Source of the DNA: Planctomycetaceae bacterium
Lineage (GTDB): Bacteria > Planctomycetota > Planctomycetia > Pirellulales > Thermoguttaceae
Direction: 5' to 3'
Length of the DNA: 6,306 nucleotides
Assembly (NCBI GenBank): GCA_031266315.1
Contig: JAISBG010000818.1
Coordinates: 1 to 6,306, forward strand
The position numbers and the translations under genes were made by a program. How positions within the stretch are numbered: position 1 is the first letter of the stretch; every line of letters begins with the position of its first letter. This document shows positions 1 through 5,626 of the stretch, one piece after another. A model generated the notes under the pieces. It was not told the origin of the DNA. It saw nothing but the letters and a program-made list of their open reading frames with translations, and made no database searches.

Positions 1-393
1 GAAATGCGTATTACCTCAATGTCCTGCACAACAACGATTGATTTTGCCGCAAGAACCGTTAAAAAATATCAACCCGATGAACACGTTTTACAAGGACTTT
101 TTAATCCAGACCATGTTTCTCCCGATATTGCGGCAAAACTTGCACCGAATTTTATAAAAGAACATTTCCTAACAAACGAAATGACCAGTGATACGGTTCC
201 GGCGTTGGCGGTTGTTGATGCGTTAGCAAAAGAGATGGACGATTTCGTGGAATCCATTCAAACCGGTCAGCAACCGTGTGTTTCCGGTCAGCGGGCATTG
301 ACAACTGTTGCGGTTGCAGAAACAATTGTCGAATCAATCCGCAAAAAAATACCCGTCCGCTTCGATTTGCAAAAAATTCCCGCCAATTTGTGA
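1..393 (+). CDS. Gfo/Idh/MocA-family oxidoreductase, C-terminal part (5'-truncated by window edge)
   Basis: The reading frame is open from base 1 and ends at TGA 391-393. The true start lies outside the window, so the ATG at 4 is probably internal. Seen: about 130 residues that resemble the C-terminal substrate-binding region of NAD(P)-dependent sugar oxidoreductases. The clearest part is the stretch encoded at 214-288, VDALAKEMDDFVESIQTG followed by QQPCVSG, which is the usual 'E..DF..SI..G..P.V.G..G' segment before the last helix. The opening KMR-like 'MRI.S...TIDFA' is typical of planctomycete members. The Rossmann domain and the EKP motif would lie upstream and cannot be checked. Family knowledge: planctomycetes often carry such a gene beside lipid A genes (lpxA/lpxB); this is only a possibility here because the upstream neighbours are missing. 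In-frame codons continue beyond the stop into the 21-bp repeat array. Substrate unknown. Confidence 0.85.
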   Translation, partial: EMRITSMSCTTTIDFAARTVKKYQPDEHVLQGLFNPDHVSPDIAAKLAPNFIKEHFLTNEMTSDTVPALAVVDALAKEMDDFVESIQTGQQPCVSGQRALTTVAVAETIVESIRKKIPVRFDLQKIPANL

Positions 394-405
394 ATACAAG
401 GAAAA

Positions 406-615
406 ATTGAAGAACAGCAATTACCAATTGAAGAACTGCAATTACCAATTGAAGAACAGCAATTACCGATTGAAGAACCGCAATTACCAATTAAAGAACA
501 GCAATTACCGATTGAAGAACAGCAATTACCAATTGAAGAACAGCAATTTCCGATTGAAGAACTGTAATTACCGATTGAAGAACAGCAATTTCCGATTGAA
601 GAACGACAATTTCCA
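406..615. repeat. Ten tandem 21-bp units
   Basis: Ten consecutive units of exactly 21 bp, consensus ATTGAAGAACAGCAATTACC(A/G), with no indels. The variable sites within the unit are 4, 11, 12, 13, 18 and 21. The array starts 13 bp after the stop of the oxidoreductase gene. Because 21 is a multiple of three, two forward frames stay open: one reads IEEQQLP (in phase with the upstream gene, closed by TAA at 565-567) and one reads LKNSNYQ (open to 622). Neither resembles a protein I recognise. The two most variable sites, 18 and 21, are third codon positions in the IEEQQLP frame, a weak hint that this frame was once coding. Some junctions form a small inverted repeat, CAATT-ACC-AATTG. A spacing of two helical turns would suit a phased protein-binding or bent-DNA array, but that is inference. 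Confidence 0.95.
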
Positions 616-616
616 G

Positions 617-650
617 TTTTGACGCGAAAAGAGACGGCAATTTGTCAAAA
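617..650. repeat. Short inverted repeat just after the 21-bp array
   Basis: TTTTGAC (617-623) and GTCAAAA (644-650) are perfect 7-bp inverted arms around a 20-nt loop. The distal arm ends in four A residues and no T-tract follows, so it does not make a good rho-independent terminator on the plus strand. On the minus strand the proximal arm ends in AAAA, so it is no better there. It may be a binding site or chance. Confidence 0.3.
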
Positions 651-660
651 GGTTTACTTA

Positions 661-1010
661 CTCATGTTCCACACCGTCGGCGAAAAGTCGGTCAAACATA
701 GATTAACATTAGAATTTTGATGTCCGGTAGGATAGCAAGTTTTTCCTCCGCCCCGTTAGGGGCAACACAAGCCAGCCCGCCGCAACGCGGCGGGTGAGAA
801 CCAATAACACGCCGCCCTGAAAGGGCAGCATACCAATGGAAAATGTAATAATAGTTATGTTGCCCTTACAGGGCGATTGTTTGGGCGGGATTTACCCGCC
901 GCGTTGCGGCGGGCTGGCTTGTGTTGCCCTTGCAGGGCGGAGGAAAACACGCAATCCTACCGAGTTGATGTCTATTTGACTGACATTTTACCGACGGTGC
1001 GTAACAGGAG
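661..1010. mobile_element. Palindromic non-autonomous element, family A, copy 1
   Basis: A 350-bp imperfect palindrome. The left end CTCATGTTCCACACCGTCGG (661-680) matches the reverse complement of the right end (991-1010) at all but about three positions, and the similarity continues inward as AAAGTCGGTCAAA-like arms. The body contains local hairpins: GCCCC-GTTA-GGGGC (750-763), CCCGCCGC-AAC-GCGGCGGG (776-794), GCCCT-GAA-AGGGC (814-826), GCCCT-TAC-AGGGC (862-874), CCCGCCGC-GTT-GCGGCGGG (895-913) and GCCCT-TGC-AGGGC (926-938). The left three are mirrored by the right three, around a loop near 835-855. TTACTTA directly flanks both ends (654-660 and 1011-1017), and the match can be read as 9 bp, TTACTTACT. 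This looks like a target-site duplication. No coding frame is present, so a transposase would have to act in trans. A second copy lies at 4573-4918. Confidence 0.85.
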
Positions 1011-1101
1011 TTACTTACTTTAGGGTTGCTTACTTTTACAAATTTTTAATAAACATTTCACTGAAGTATTACAAAAAAACTTAACAACACGGTTAGGAAT
1101 T

Positions 1102-2208
1102 ATGGTCAAACAATTGACAAAAAACTTTGGAATTATTGGTTGCGGCATGATTGCCGGTTTTCACGCGAAGGCGATTGAGGCTGCCGGAGGAACACTTGTT
1201 GCCTGCTATGACATGGTTCCGCAATCGGCGGATCGTTTGGCATCACAATATTCCGGTTGCAAAGCCTATCACGGTTTTCGGGAATTTCTCGCCGATGACC
1301 GTATTAACATTGTAACCATCGGAACACCAAGCGGAGCCCATATCGAACCGGCTTTAGCGGCGGCAGAAGCGGGCAAACATATTATTGTCGAAAAACCGCT
1401 TGAAATTACGCTGGAACGTTGCGACCGGATTATTGCGGCGTGCCGAAAATCAAACGTTAAACTCGCCACCGTTTTTCACAGCCGATTTCATGATTCTTCA
1501 CAGAAAATCAAAACAGCGATTGACGCCGGTCGTTTTGGACATTTAACACTTGGCGATGCGATTGTCAAATGGTATCGAACCCAAGAGTATTACGACAGCG
1601 GAGCGTGGCGCGGAACTTGGGAACTTGACGGCGGCGGAGCCTTGATGAATCAGGCAATTCACACCATTGACCTTTTGACATGGCTTATGGGACCAGTTAC
1701 GGAAATTACCGCTCATACCGCGTTGCTCGCCCATGAACGGATTGATGTGGAAGATGTTGCGGTTGCGGCGTTGAAATTCGCCAACGGAGCGTTAGGAACA
1801 ATTGTCGGAACAACCGCGTCGTACCCGGGTTATTTGAAACGGGTTGAGATTAGCGGGTCGAAAGGTTCGGCAGTTTTGGAAGAAGAAGATATTGTCAAAT
1901 GGGATTTTGCCGTTTCCGCGCCCGAAGACGCGGATATTCGCGAGGCAATGACCTGCCGTCAATCCGGCGGCGGCGGTGCGGCTGACCCGTCCGCAATCAA
2001 TTTCGCCGGTCATGCGAAACTTTTTGCTAATATGATTGCCGCAATTGACGATAAAGAGAATTTAATTGTTGATGGTAATGAAGGACGCCGGAGTGTTGAA
2101 ATTATTCTTGGAATTTACAAAGCCGCCGAATCCGGTCAAATTGTCCGGTTGCCGCTTGAAAAAGACCCGGAATTTACCCGAAAATCAAACCGGACGAAAA
2201 CGTCCTAA
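1102..2208 (+). CDS. Gfo/Idh/MocA-family oxidoreductase, UDP-sugar 3-dehydrogenase-like (WlbA/WbpB type)
   Basis: A 368-residue protein, a normal length for the family. The N-terminal Rossmann fold carries the dinucleotide-binding loop GIIGCGMIAGF (residues 10-20) and an acidic D37 at the end of strand 2, which favours NAD(H). The catalytic lysine sits in EKP (97-99). The C-terminal domain starts around FHSRF (125-129) and contains GGGALMNQAIHTID (177-190), with the HxxD pair H187/D190. The run 'WYRTQEYYDSGAWRGTWELDGGGALMNQ' region (157-184) is what resembles WlbA/WbpB-type enzymes, which oxidise UDP-GlcNAc(A) at C3 for amino-sugar synthesis. The exact substrate is inference, and no aminotransferase or acetyltransferase partner is in view. 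AGGA at 1095-1098 lies only 3 nt before the ATG, a weak ribosome-binding site. Two stop codons, TAA TAA, stand at 2206-2211. The Lys/Arg/Thr-rich tail after residue 354 looks like a non-conserved extension. Likely cytoplasmic and monocistronic, isolated by repeats on both sides. Confidence 0.9.
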   Translation: MVKQLTKNFGIIGCGMIAGFHAKAIEAAGGTLVACYDMVPQSADRLASQYSGCKAYHGFREFLADDRINIVTIGTPSGAHIEPALAAAEAGKHIIVEKPLEITLERCDRIIAACRKSNVKLATVFHSRFHDSSQKIKTAIDAGRFGHLTLGDAIVKWYRTQEYYDSGAWRGTWELDGGGALMNQAIHTIDLLTWLMGPVTEITAHTALLAHERIDVEDVAVAALKFANGALGTIVGTTASYPGYLKRVEISGSKGSAVLEEEDIVKWDFAVSAPEDADIREAMTCRQSGGGGAADPSAINFAGHAKLFANMIAAIDDKENLIVDGNEGRRSVEIILGIYKAAESGQIVRLPLEKDPEFTRKSNRTKTS

Positions 2209-2287
2209 TAAACAACAAACAATAATATTCGTTTTTCCGCCTTAATCGTTGATTTTGGGGCGGACAATGAAAAAAAATAAACATTAC

Positions 2288-2320
2288 ATACTACGTTAGT
2301 CATAAAATTGGTATTTTTAT
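2288..2320 (+). repeat. GTTAG motif, copy 1 (terminator-like, downstream of the 1102-2208 oxidoreductase)
   Basis: Shares the pattern ATACTnnGTTAG...GTATTTTT with three other sites in the window. ATAC (2288-2291) can pair with GTAT (2311-2314), followed by a run of five T's (2314-2318). It lies about 80 nt after the stop of the oxidoreductase gene and faces the palindrome at 2347-2564. This is the most divergent of the four copies; the stem alone is too weak to be convincing. Confidence 0.4.
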
Positions 2321-2346
2321 AACTATTTACATTTACTTAATAGGTA

Positions 2347-2564
2347 CAAAAAATGGAGTAGCCCGATAGGGCTTAATTTTCATAACCTCAGGTCTTTGAC
2401 CTGAGGTGTAACGACAAACAACAGCCTACTGCCTGAAAGGCAGAACTTAACACAGCAACGGCTTAAAATTCTGCCTTTCAGGCAGCGGTTTCATGGGTTT
2501 GTAACCGCAGGTCAAAGACCTGCGGTTATGAAAATTAAGCCCTATCGGGCTATTCGGTTTTTCG
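2347..2564. mobile_element. Palindromic repeat element, family B
   Basis: A 218-bp near-palindrome. The arms 2356-2412 and about 2499-2555 are inverted copies with few mismatches, and pairing can be extended through an A-run on the left (2348-2353) and a T-run on the right (2558-2562). Each arm is made of local hairpins: GCCCGATAGGGC (2361-2372), ACCTCAGGTC-TTT-GACCTGAGGT (2385-2407) and CTGCCT-GAA-AGGCAG (2429-2443), mirrored by 2471-2485, 2502-2528 with an AAA loop, and 2539-2550. The left hairpin has pair T2388-A2404 where the right one has G2507-C2523. The sequence is unrelated to family A but the architecture is the same. I see no convincing target duplication. Two facing GTTAG motifs stand about 30 bp outside each end and may be its outermost inverted repeats. 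Confidence 0.75.
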
Positions 2565-2594
2565 GATCAATTCGGAAAATAATTATTTAGAAAC

Positions 2595-2631
2595 TTGAAA
2601 AATACTAAATACAACCCTAACACAGTATAAT
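2595..2631 (-). repeat. GTTAG motif, copy 2 (minus strand)
   Basis: Read on the minus strand it is ATACTGTGTTAGGGTT... ending in AGTATTTTTCAA. ATACT and AGTAT can pair, leading into a five-T run. It is very close to copy 3 (4420-4453) in primary sequence, including the loop. It starts 18 nt after the stop codon of the small minus-strand frame 2649-2813 and reads toward the palindrome at 2347-2564. Read the other way it contains TATAAT (2626-2631), but no -35 box stands at the right distance. Confidence 0.45.
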
Positions 2632-2648
2632 TTATTAATTAATAATAA

Positions 2649-2813
2649 TTACACAATGACCTTTTCTGTTACTATGCCGGCGATGGTTGAATTAACAATG
2701 TGTACGGTTTGTTTGCGAAAACGATTATTCGTACCGGTCAGTAGTACCCCTCTGATGGTTCCTTTCAGTTGTCTCAAACTATTCGATATTTTTGTATCCC
2801 GCCCCAATATCAT
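2649..2813 (-). CDS. Doubtful 54-residue minus-strand reading frame
   Basis: An open frame from ATG (complement of 2811-2813) to TAA (complement of 2649-2651), encoding 54 residues that begin MILGRDTKISNSLRQL and end TIAGIVTEKVIV. I do not recognise it. The composition is plausible for a soluble protein: few Cys, mixed charged and aliphatic residues. The competing plus-strand frame across the same bases is Cys-rich with no domain. The main support is position: a terminator-like GTTAG motif in matching orientation follows the stop by 18 nt, as with the recognised genes here. Against it: no Shine-Dalgarno before the ATG, short length, and an in-frame TAA immediately upstream at 2820-2822. It could be a small gene, the 3' remnant of a decayed gene, or chance. 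Confidence 0.2.
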   Translation of the reverse strand: MILGRDTKISNSLRQLKGTIRGVLLTGTNNRFRKQTVHIVNSTIAGIVTEKVIV

Positions 2814-2954
2814 GTATCCGTTAAGTTATTGTTATGGTCAATATTGCAATACATTGCGATATTGTCATTTTGACGGACGGAAATATAAATTGGAAAATAA
2901 AAATCGTAACATTACCTGTCCAACCTCCCGCCTCCTTTATTCCTACCTGCTAAA

Positions 2955-3314
2955 ATGAAAAAGAAAATATTAATTGTTGATGATGATCGTGAGATTATTG
3001 AATCGATTCGGATTGCCTTAGAGACAGCCGGATACGATGTTGTTGTGTCTTTTGACGGTGATCAGGGCTTGATCATGGTCAATAAGGAAAAACCGGATTT
3101 AGTCATCCTTGATATTATGATGCCTAAACGAAGCGGATTTCTTATTCTTGAAACGTTACGGCAAACCCGTTACTATCCGATCCGTGTCATTATGATTACG
3201 GCAAATGAAGGAGAACGGCATAAGGCTTATGCTGAAAGTTTGGGAGTTGACGGATATATCCGAAAGCCGTTCCCGATTGACGTACTTTTAGAATTGGTTA
3301 AACAAACCCTATAA
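2955..3314 (+). CDS. Single-domain response regulator (CheY-like receiver)
   Basis: A 119-residue protein consisting only of a receiver domain. Visible active-site residues: the acidic cluster D9-D11 for Mg2+ binding, the phosphoacceptor D53 in VILDIMMP, the switch Thr T82 in IMITANEG, and the conserved K104 followed by P105. The switch aromatic position is Y101. No output domain follows: the stop comes right after the last helix, so the protein must signal through protein-protein contact, as CheY or Spo0F do. The overall wording (MMPKRSGF, then NEGERHKAYAESLGVDGYIRKPF) resembles a planctomycete receiver type. ATG at 2955 gives the canonical MKKKILIVDDD start, but no Shine-Dalgarno precedes it. 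The glycosyltransferase follows after 52 nt on the same strand, so co-transcription is likely. No histidine kinase is in the window, and the partner is unknown. Confidence 0.95.
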   Translation: MKKKILIVDDDREIIESIRIALETAGYDVVVSFDGDQGLIMVNKEKPDLVILDIMMPKRSGFLILETLRQTRYYPIRVIMITANEGERHKAYAESLGVDGYIRKPFPIDVLLELVKQTL

Positions 3315-3315
3315 A

Positions 3316-3333
3316 GTTACGTCCATACGTAAC
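3316..3333 (+). other. Small hairpin in the regulator-glycosyltransferase gap
   Basis: GTTACG-TCCATA-CGTAAC forms a 6-bp stem with a 6-nt loop one base after the stop of the receiver gene. No T-tract follows, so it should not terminate transcription. It could stabilise the upstream message end or mark a processing site. It may equally be chance. Confidence 0.3.
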
Positions 3334-3366
3334 CATTAACGTAGGGCAACTTCTCATAATTCACTC

Positions 3367-4383
3367 ATGTTATTTTTGAGTATTATTATTCCGGTTCGCA
3401 ACGAAGAACAACATATTGCGGAAGTGCTTGACCGTTTGCTGGAACAGGATTATGGTGCGGATAAATTTGAAATTCTTGTCGTGGACGGTTCCTCTACGGA
3501 CAACACAACGGAAATAGTACGGAAATATGTGGAACAATATCCTCTTAATCCTCTTATCCGTTTATTTGAAAATCCGAAACGGCTTTCCAGTGCCGCCCGA
3601 AATATCGGAATCGAACATGCACACGGTGATTTTGTTCTCATTATTGACGGACATTGTCTTATCGAAAACCGTGAGATGTTGAAAAATATTGATACGGCGT
3701 TTGAAAAATCCCAAGCCGATTGTCTCGGACGTCCGCAACCGTTGGAAATGTTCGGAGCGTCAACACTTCAATGGGCGATCGCTTTCGCTCGCCGTAGTCC
3801 GTTGGGGCATCACCCGGATTCGCTCATTTATTCCGGTCAAGCACAATTTTCTCCGGCAATTAGTGTTGCGGTTGCTTACCGCAAGAAAGTTTTTGAAACG
3901 GTTGGAAAATTCGACGAAACTTTTGACGCTTGCGAAGACGTCGAACTCAACCACCGTATCGATAACGCCAATCTCATTTGCTATTTCGATCCGGCAATTG
4001 CTGTCCATTACGTCCCGCGAAAAACATTGACCGGTCTGCTCTTTCAAATGAACCGTTACGGACGCGGACGAGTGAAATTGTTCCGAAAACATCGGGAAAC
4101 GTTTTCATTAAAAAGTTTCGGACTGGGGTTCTTTGTGCTTGGAATAATTCTGGGGTTGCTGTTTTGTTGGCTGCATCCGGTGTTGTTGGGGATTTATGTC
4201 TCGGTTCTTATTTTTTATTTTTCGGCTGTCCTGCTCGAATCCCTACGGATTGCCATGTTGAACCGCCGCTTCGCAATCCTCTTCCTGCTCCCAATCGTTT
4301 TCGCAACAATCCATTTCGGTTTCGGTTTCGGCGTCCTACGAGAATTTATTAGTAAGGGACATAAGGGACAAAAAGGACTTTAG
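3367..4383 (+). CDS. Family 2 glycosyltransferase with C-terminal membrane segments
   Basis: A 338-residue GT-A fold glycosyltransferase. The N-terminus SIIIPVRNEE (5-14) begins the nucleotide-sugar-binding fold. VVDGSSTDNT (38-47) carries the nucleotide-contacting D40. DGH (94-96) occupies the metal-binding DxD position. ED (190-191) is the likely catalytic base region, and QMNRYGRGR (227-235) matches the Q/RxxRW-like acceptor segment in relaxed form. Hydrophobic stretches at about 251-268, 271-291 and 302-322 are probable membrane helices, placing the active domain on the cytoplasmic face. The layout resembles ExoA-type enzymes of exopolysaccharide synthesis; donor and acceptor cannot be deduced. 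ATG 3367 fits the start of the domain exactly, though no Shine-Dalgarno is visible. It follows the receiver gene by 52 nt. The tail SKGHKGQKGL comes from a short repetitive stretch (AAGGGACAT/AAGGGACAA) and is probably not conserved. Confidence 0.9.
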   Translation: MLFLSIIIPVRNEEQHIAEVLDRLLEQDYGADKFEILVVDGSSTDNTTEIVRKYVEQYPLNPLIRLFENPKRLSSAARNIGIEHAHGDFVLIIDGHCLIENREMLKNIDTAFEKSQADCLGRPQPLEMFGASTLQWAIAFARRSPLGHHPDSLIYSGQAQFSPAISVAVAYRKKVFETVGKFDETFDACEDVELNHRIDNANLICYFDPAIAVHYVPRKTLTGLLFQMNRYGRGRVKLFRKHRETFSLKSFGLGFFVLGIILGLLFCWLHPVLLGIYVSVLIFYFSAVLLESLRIAMLNRRFAILFLLPIVFATIHFGFGFGVLREFISKGHKGQKGL

Positions 4384-4419
4384 CGACATGAGAACAGTGA
4401 ACACTATCTTATCACTATT

Positions 4420-4453
4420 ATACTGTGTTAGTGTTATATTTGATATTTTTCAA
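4420..4453 (+). repeat. GTTAG motif, copy 3 (downstream of the glycosyltransferase)
   Basis: Begins ATACTGTGTTAGTGTT and ends GATATTTTTCAA, nearly the same as the minus-strand copy at 2595-2631. It starts 36 nt after the glycosyltransferase stop and ends in a T-run (4446-4450), as a terminator would. The terminal stem has a C-A mismatch here. AACACTA (4400-4406) and TAGTGTT (4429-4435) form a competing 7-bp inverted repeat overlapping the motif. Confidence 0.45.
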
Positions 4454-4572
4454 AGGATCGAAATCAAGTTTTCGCAACCTTATTTTCAACCTAATTTTTT
4501 TAACAAAAACAACCTCAGTAGCAAAAACACCCCCAAATATCCTAACCTCATTATCTCATTAAAAATTATTAA

Positions 4573-4918
4573 CTCCTGTTCCGCCTCGTCGGCGAAAAGT
4601 CGGTCAAACATAGATTAACATTAGAATTTTGATGTCCGATAGGATAGCAAGTTTTTCCTCCGCCCCTTTAGGGGCAACATAAGCCAGCCCGCCGCAACGC
4701 GGCGGGTGAGATTCAATACCGCGCCGCCCTGAAAGGGCAGCATACCAATGGAAAATGTAATAATAGTTATGCTGCCCTTACAGGGCGATTGTTCGGGCGG
4801 GATTTACCCGCCGCGTTGCGGCGGGCTGGCTTGTGTTGCCCTTGCAGGGCGGAGGAAAACGCGCAATCCTACCGAGTTGATCTATCTTTGACCGACTTTT
4901 TACCGACGGTGCGTAACA
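4573..4918. mobile_element. Palindromic non-autonomous element, family A, copy 2
   Basis: Aligns without gaps to 661-1006 in the same orientation, with about 15 mismatches over the 332-bp core (4587-4918), by eye. All six local hairpins of copy 1 are kept; the first has loop TTTA in place of GTTA. The terminal arms are CTCCTGTTCCGCCTCGTCGG on the left and, on the right, the inverse of ...CCGACGGTGCGTAACA, so the last four bases of the right end (GGAG in copy 1) are not recognisable here. AATTATT occurs just outside both ends (4564-4570 and 4920-4926) and may be a target duplication, but the sequence is AT-rich and the boundaries are uncertain by a few bases. No gene lies inside; the open frames crossing it are produced by the palindrome's composition. 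Confidence 0.85.
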
Positions 4919-4950
4919 TAATTATTTTATTCAAATACATCAAAAACCTT

Positions 4951-4968
4951 GAAAATATGGATATTTTC
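4951..4968. promoter_or_regulatory. Operator-like palindrome upstream of the 5059 gene
   Basis: GAAAATAT-GG-ATATTTTC is a perfect 8-bp inverted repeat with a 2-bp centre, about 90 bp before the ATG at 5059. Its symmetry suits a dimeric DNA-binding protein better than an RNA hairpin. No regulator gene is nearby, and AT-rich palindromes of this size can occur by chance. Confidence 0.3.
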
Positions 4969-5058
4969 TGTCAAAATCTTGGGAAAGTGCAGAAAATGAC
5001 ATATCTACTAAAATAGAATATATTGTATCAATAAAATCTTTGTTTTTATGACAATAAA

Positions 5059-5613
5059 ATGAATATACGTTATAAACTAATATGGGACAATCCTTACTGG
5101 ATATTTTGTCAGAAAGGCAAGATAGTTTCTCAAGAAGACAACTCTGAATTATTACAATTTGAAATCCAAAGAAGTGAAGATATTATATTGTTTTCTGGAA
5201 AGAAAATTGGAAAAACACTGTGGAAATGGGAAGATCGTTGGAAATCGGGAACATGGGCTGAAGCACATTCTGGCGAATTAGTTACCTGTAATGATCAATT
5301 TCTAGCGAGAGCAGATGCCTGTTTGCCAAATTATATACGAAAAAATGGGTCAATACATAGTACCGTTTTGAAAATAGCAACAACAAATAATACAAATTAT
5401 TTCATTGAATGGGATACGATGCTTTGGTTTAATCTTATTTCAAAAAAAGATATTATGATACTTTGCGATGAAAATAAAAATATGATTCTAAAGTCGGTTA
5501 ATCCTCCTACATACAATTTTTCTGTAGTCGGTAGTTCCAGTGAATTAATGATATTAATTACAATTTTTACAGCGTACATTTTGAAGATTCCTATGGTTTG
5601 TATCGGTGCATGA
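5059..5613 (+). CDS. Hypothetical protein, possible tubby/LURP-one-like fold
   Basis: A 184-residue protein that I do not recognise with confidence. Seen: an N-terminal half rich in Trp and Lys (WDNPYWIFCQKGKIV at 9-23; KTLWKWEDRWKSGTW at 52-66), a middle with alternating strand-like segments (VLKIATTNNTNYFIEW, 103-118), and a C-terminal hydrophobic run from about 162 to 182. Many beta segments ending in one hydrophobic helix recall the LURP-one/scramblase-like (tubby C-terminal-like) superfamily; this is a weak impression. There is no signal peptide. The base composition is more AT-rich than the oxidoreductase and glycosyltransferase genes, with AAT, ATA and AAA common, which may indicate later acquisition. 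There is no Shine-Dalgarno. A poor promoter-like pair, TTGTAT (5023-5028) and TATGAC (5047-5052) with 18-bp spacing, would start transcription near the ATG itself, giving a leaderless message. It lies between two palindromic elements. Confidence 0.7.
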   Translation: MNIRYKLIWDNPYWIFCQKGKIVSQEDNSELLQFEIQRSEDIILFSGKKIGKTLWKWEDRWKSGTWAEAHSGELVTCNDQFLARADACLPNYIRKNGSIHSTVLKIATTNNTNYFIEWDTMLWFNLISKKDIMILCDENKNMILKSVNPPTYNFSVVGSSSELMILITIFTAYILKIPMVCIGA

Positions 5614-5626
5614 TAAATGAAAATTT

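Noticed and set aside
391..567. TGA readthrough or recoding fusing the oxidoreductase to the IEEQQLP repeats
   Set aside because: The protein already ends at a normal family C-terminus, two of three frames are open through the array anyway, and I see no selenocysteine-type hairpin right after the TGA.
406..615. CRISPR array
   Set aside because: Units are directly abutting 21-mers with no unique spacers and no cas genes nearby.
308..622. Plus-strand 104-residue frame rich in LKNSNYQ repeats
   Set aside because: It is produced by the 21-bp tandem array and overlaps the oxidoreductase 3' end out of frame; the variable sites fall at first and second codon positions, so there is no sign of coding constraint.
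2236..2275. TCCGCC...GGCGGA inverted repeat after the 1102-2208 gene as a terminator
   Set aside because: The loop is long (about 17 nt), the A-run comes after the distal arm on the plus strand, and no T-tract follows in either direction.
2595..2631. Sigma70-type promoter (TTGAAA ... TATAAT)
   Set aside because: The boxes are 25 bp apart, and the equivalent reading of other motif copies would aim promoters into the 3' ends of genes.
2656..2958. Plus-strand 100-residue frame overlapping the receiver start by ATGA
   Set aside because: Cys-rich composition with no domain, no ribosome-binding site, and a competing minus-strand frame backed by a terminator-like motif. The 4-bp overlap with the next gene is suggestive but not enough.
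4388..4618. Plus-strand 76-residue frame
   Set aside because: It runs across the GTTAG motif and into the left arm of the palindromic element; the composition follows the AT-rich intergenic DNA.
4789..5016. Plus-strand 75-residue frame
   Set aside because: It starts inside the right arm of the family A element and reads out into AT-rich sequence; no counterpart is open in copy 1.
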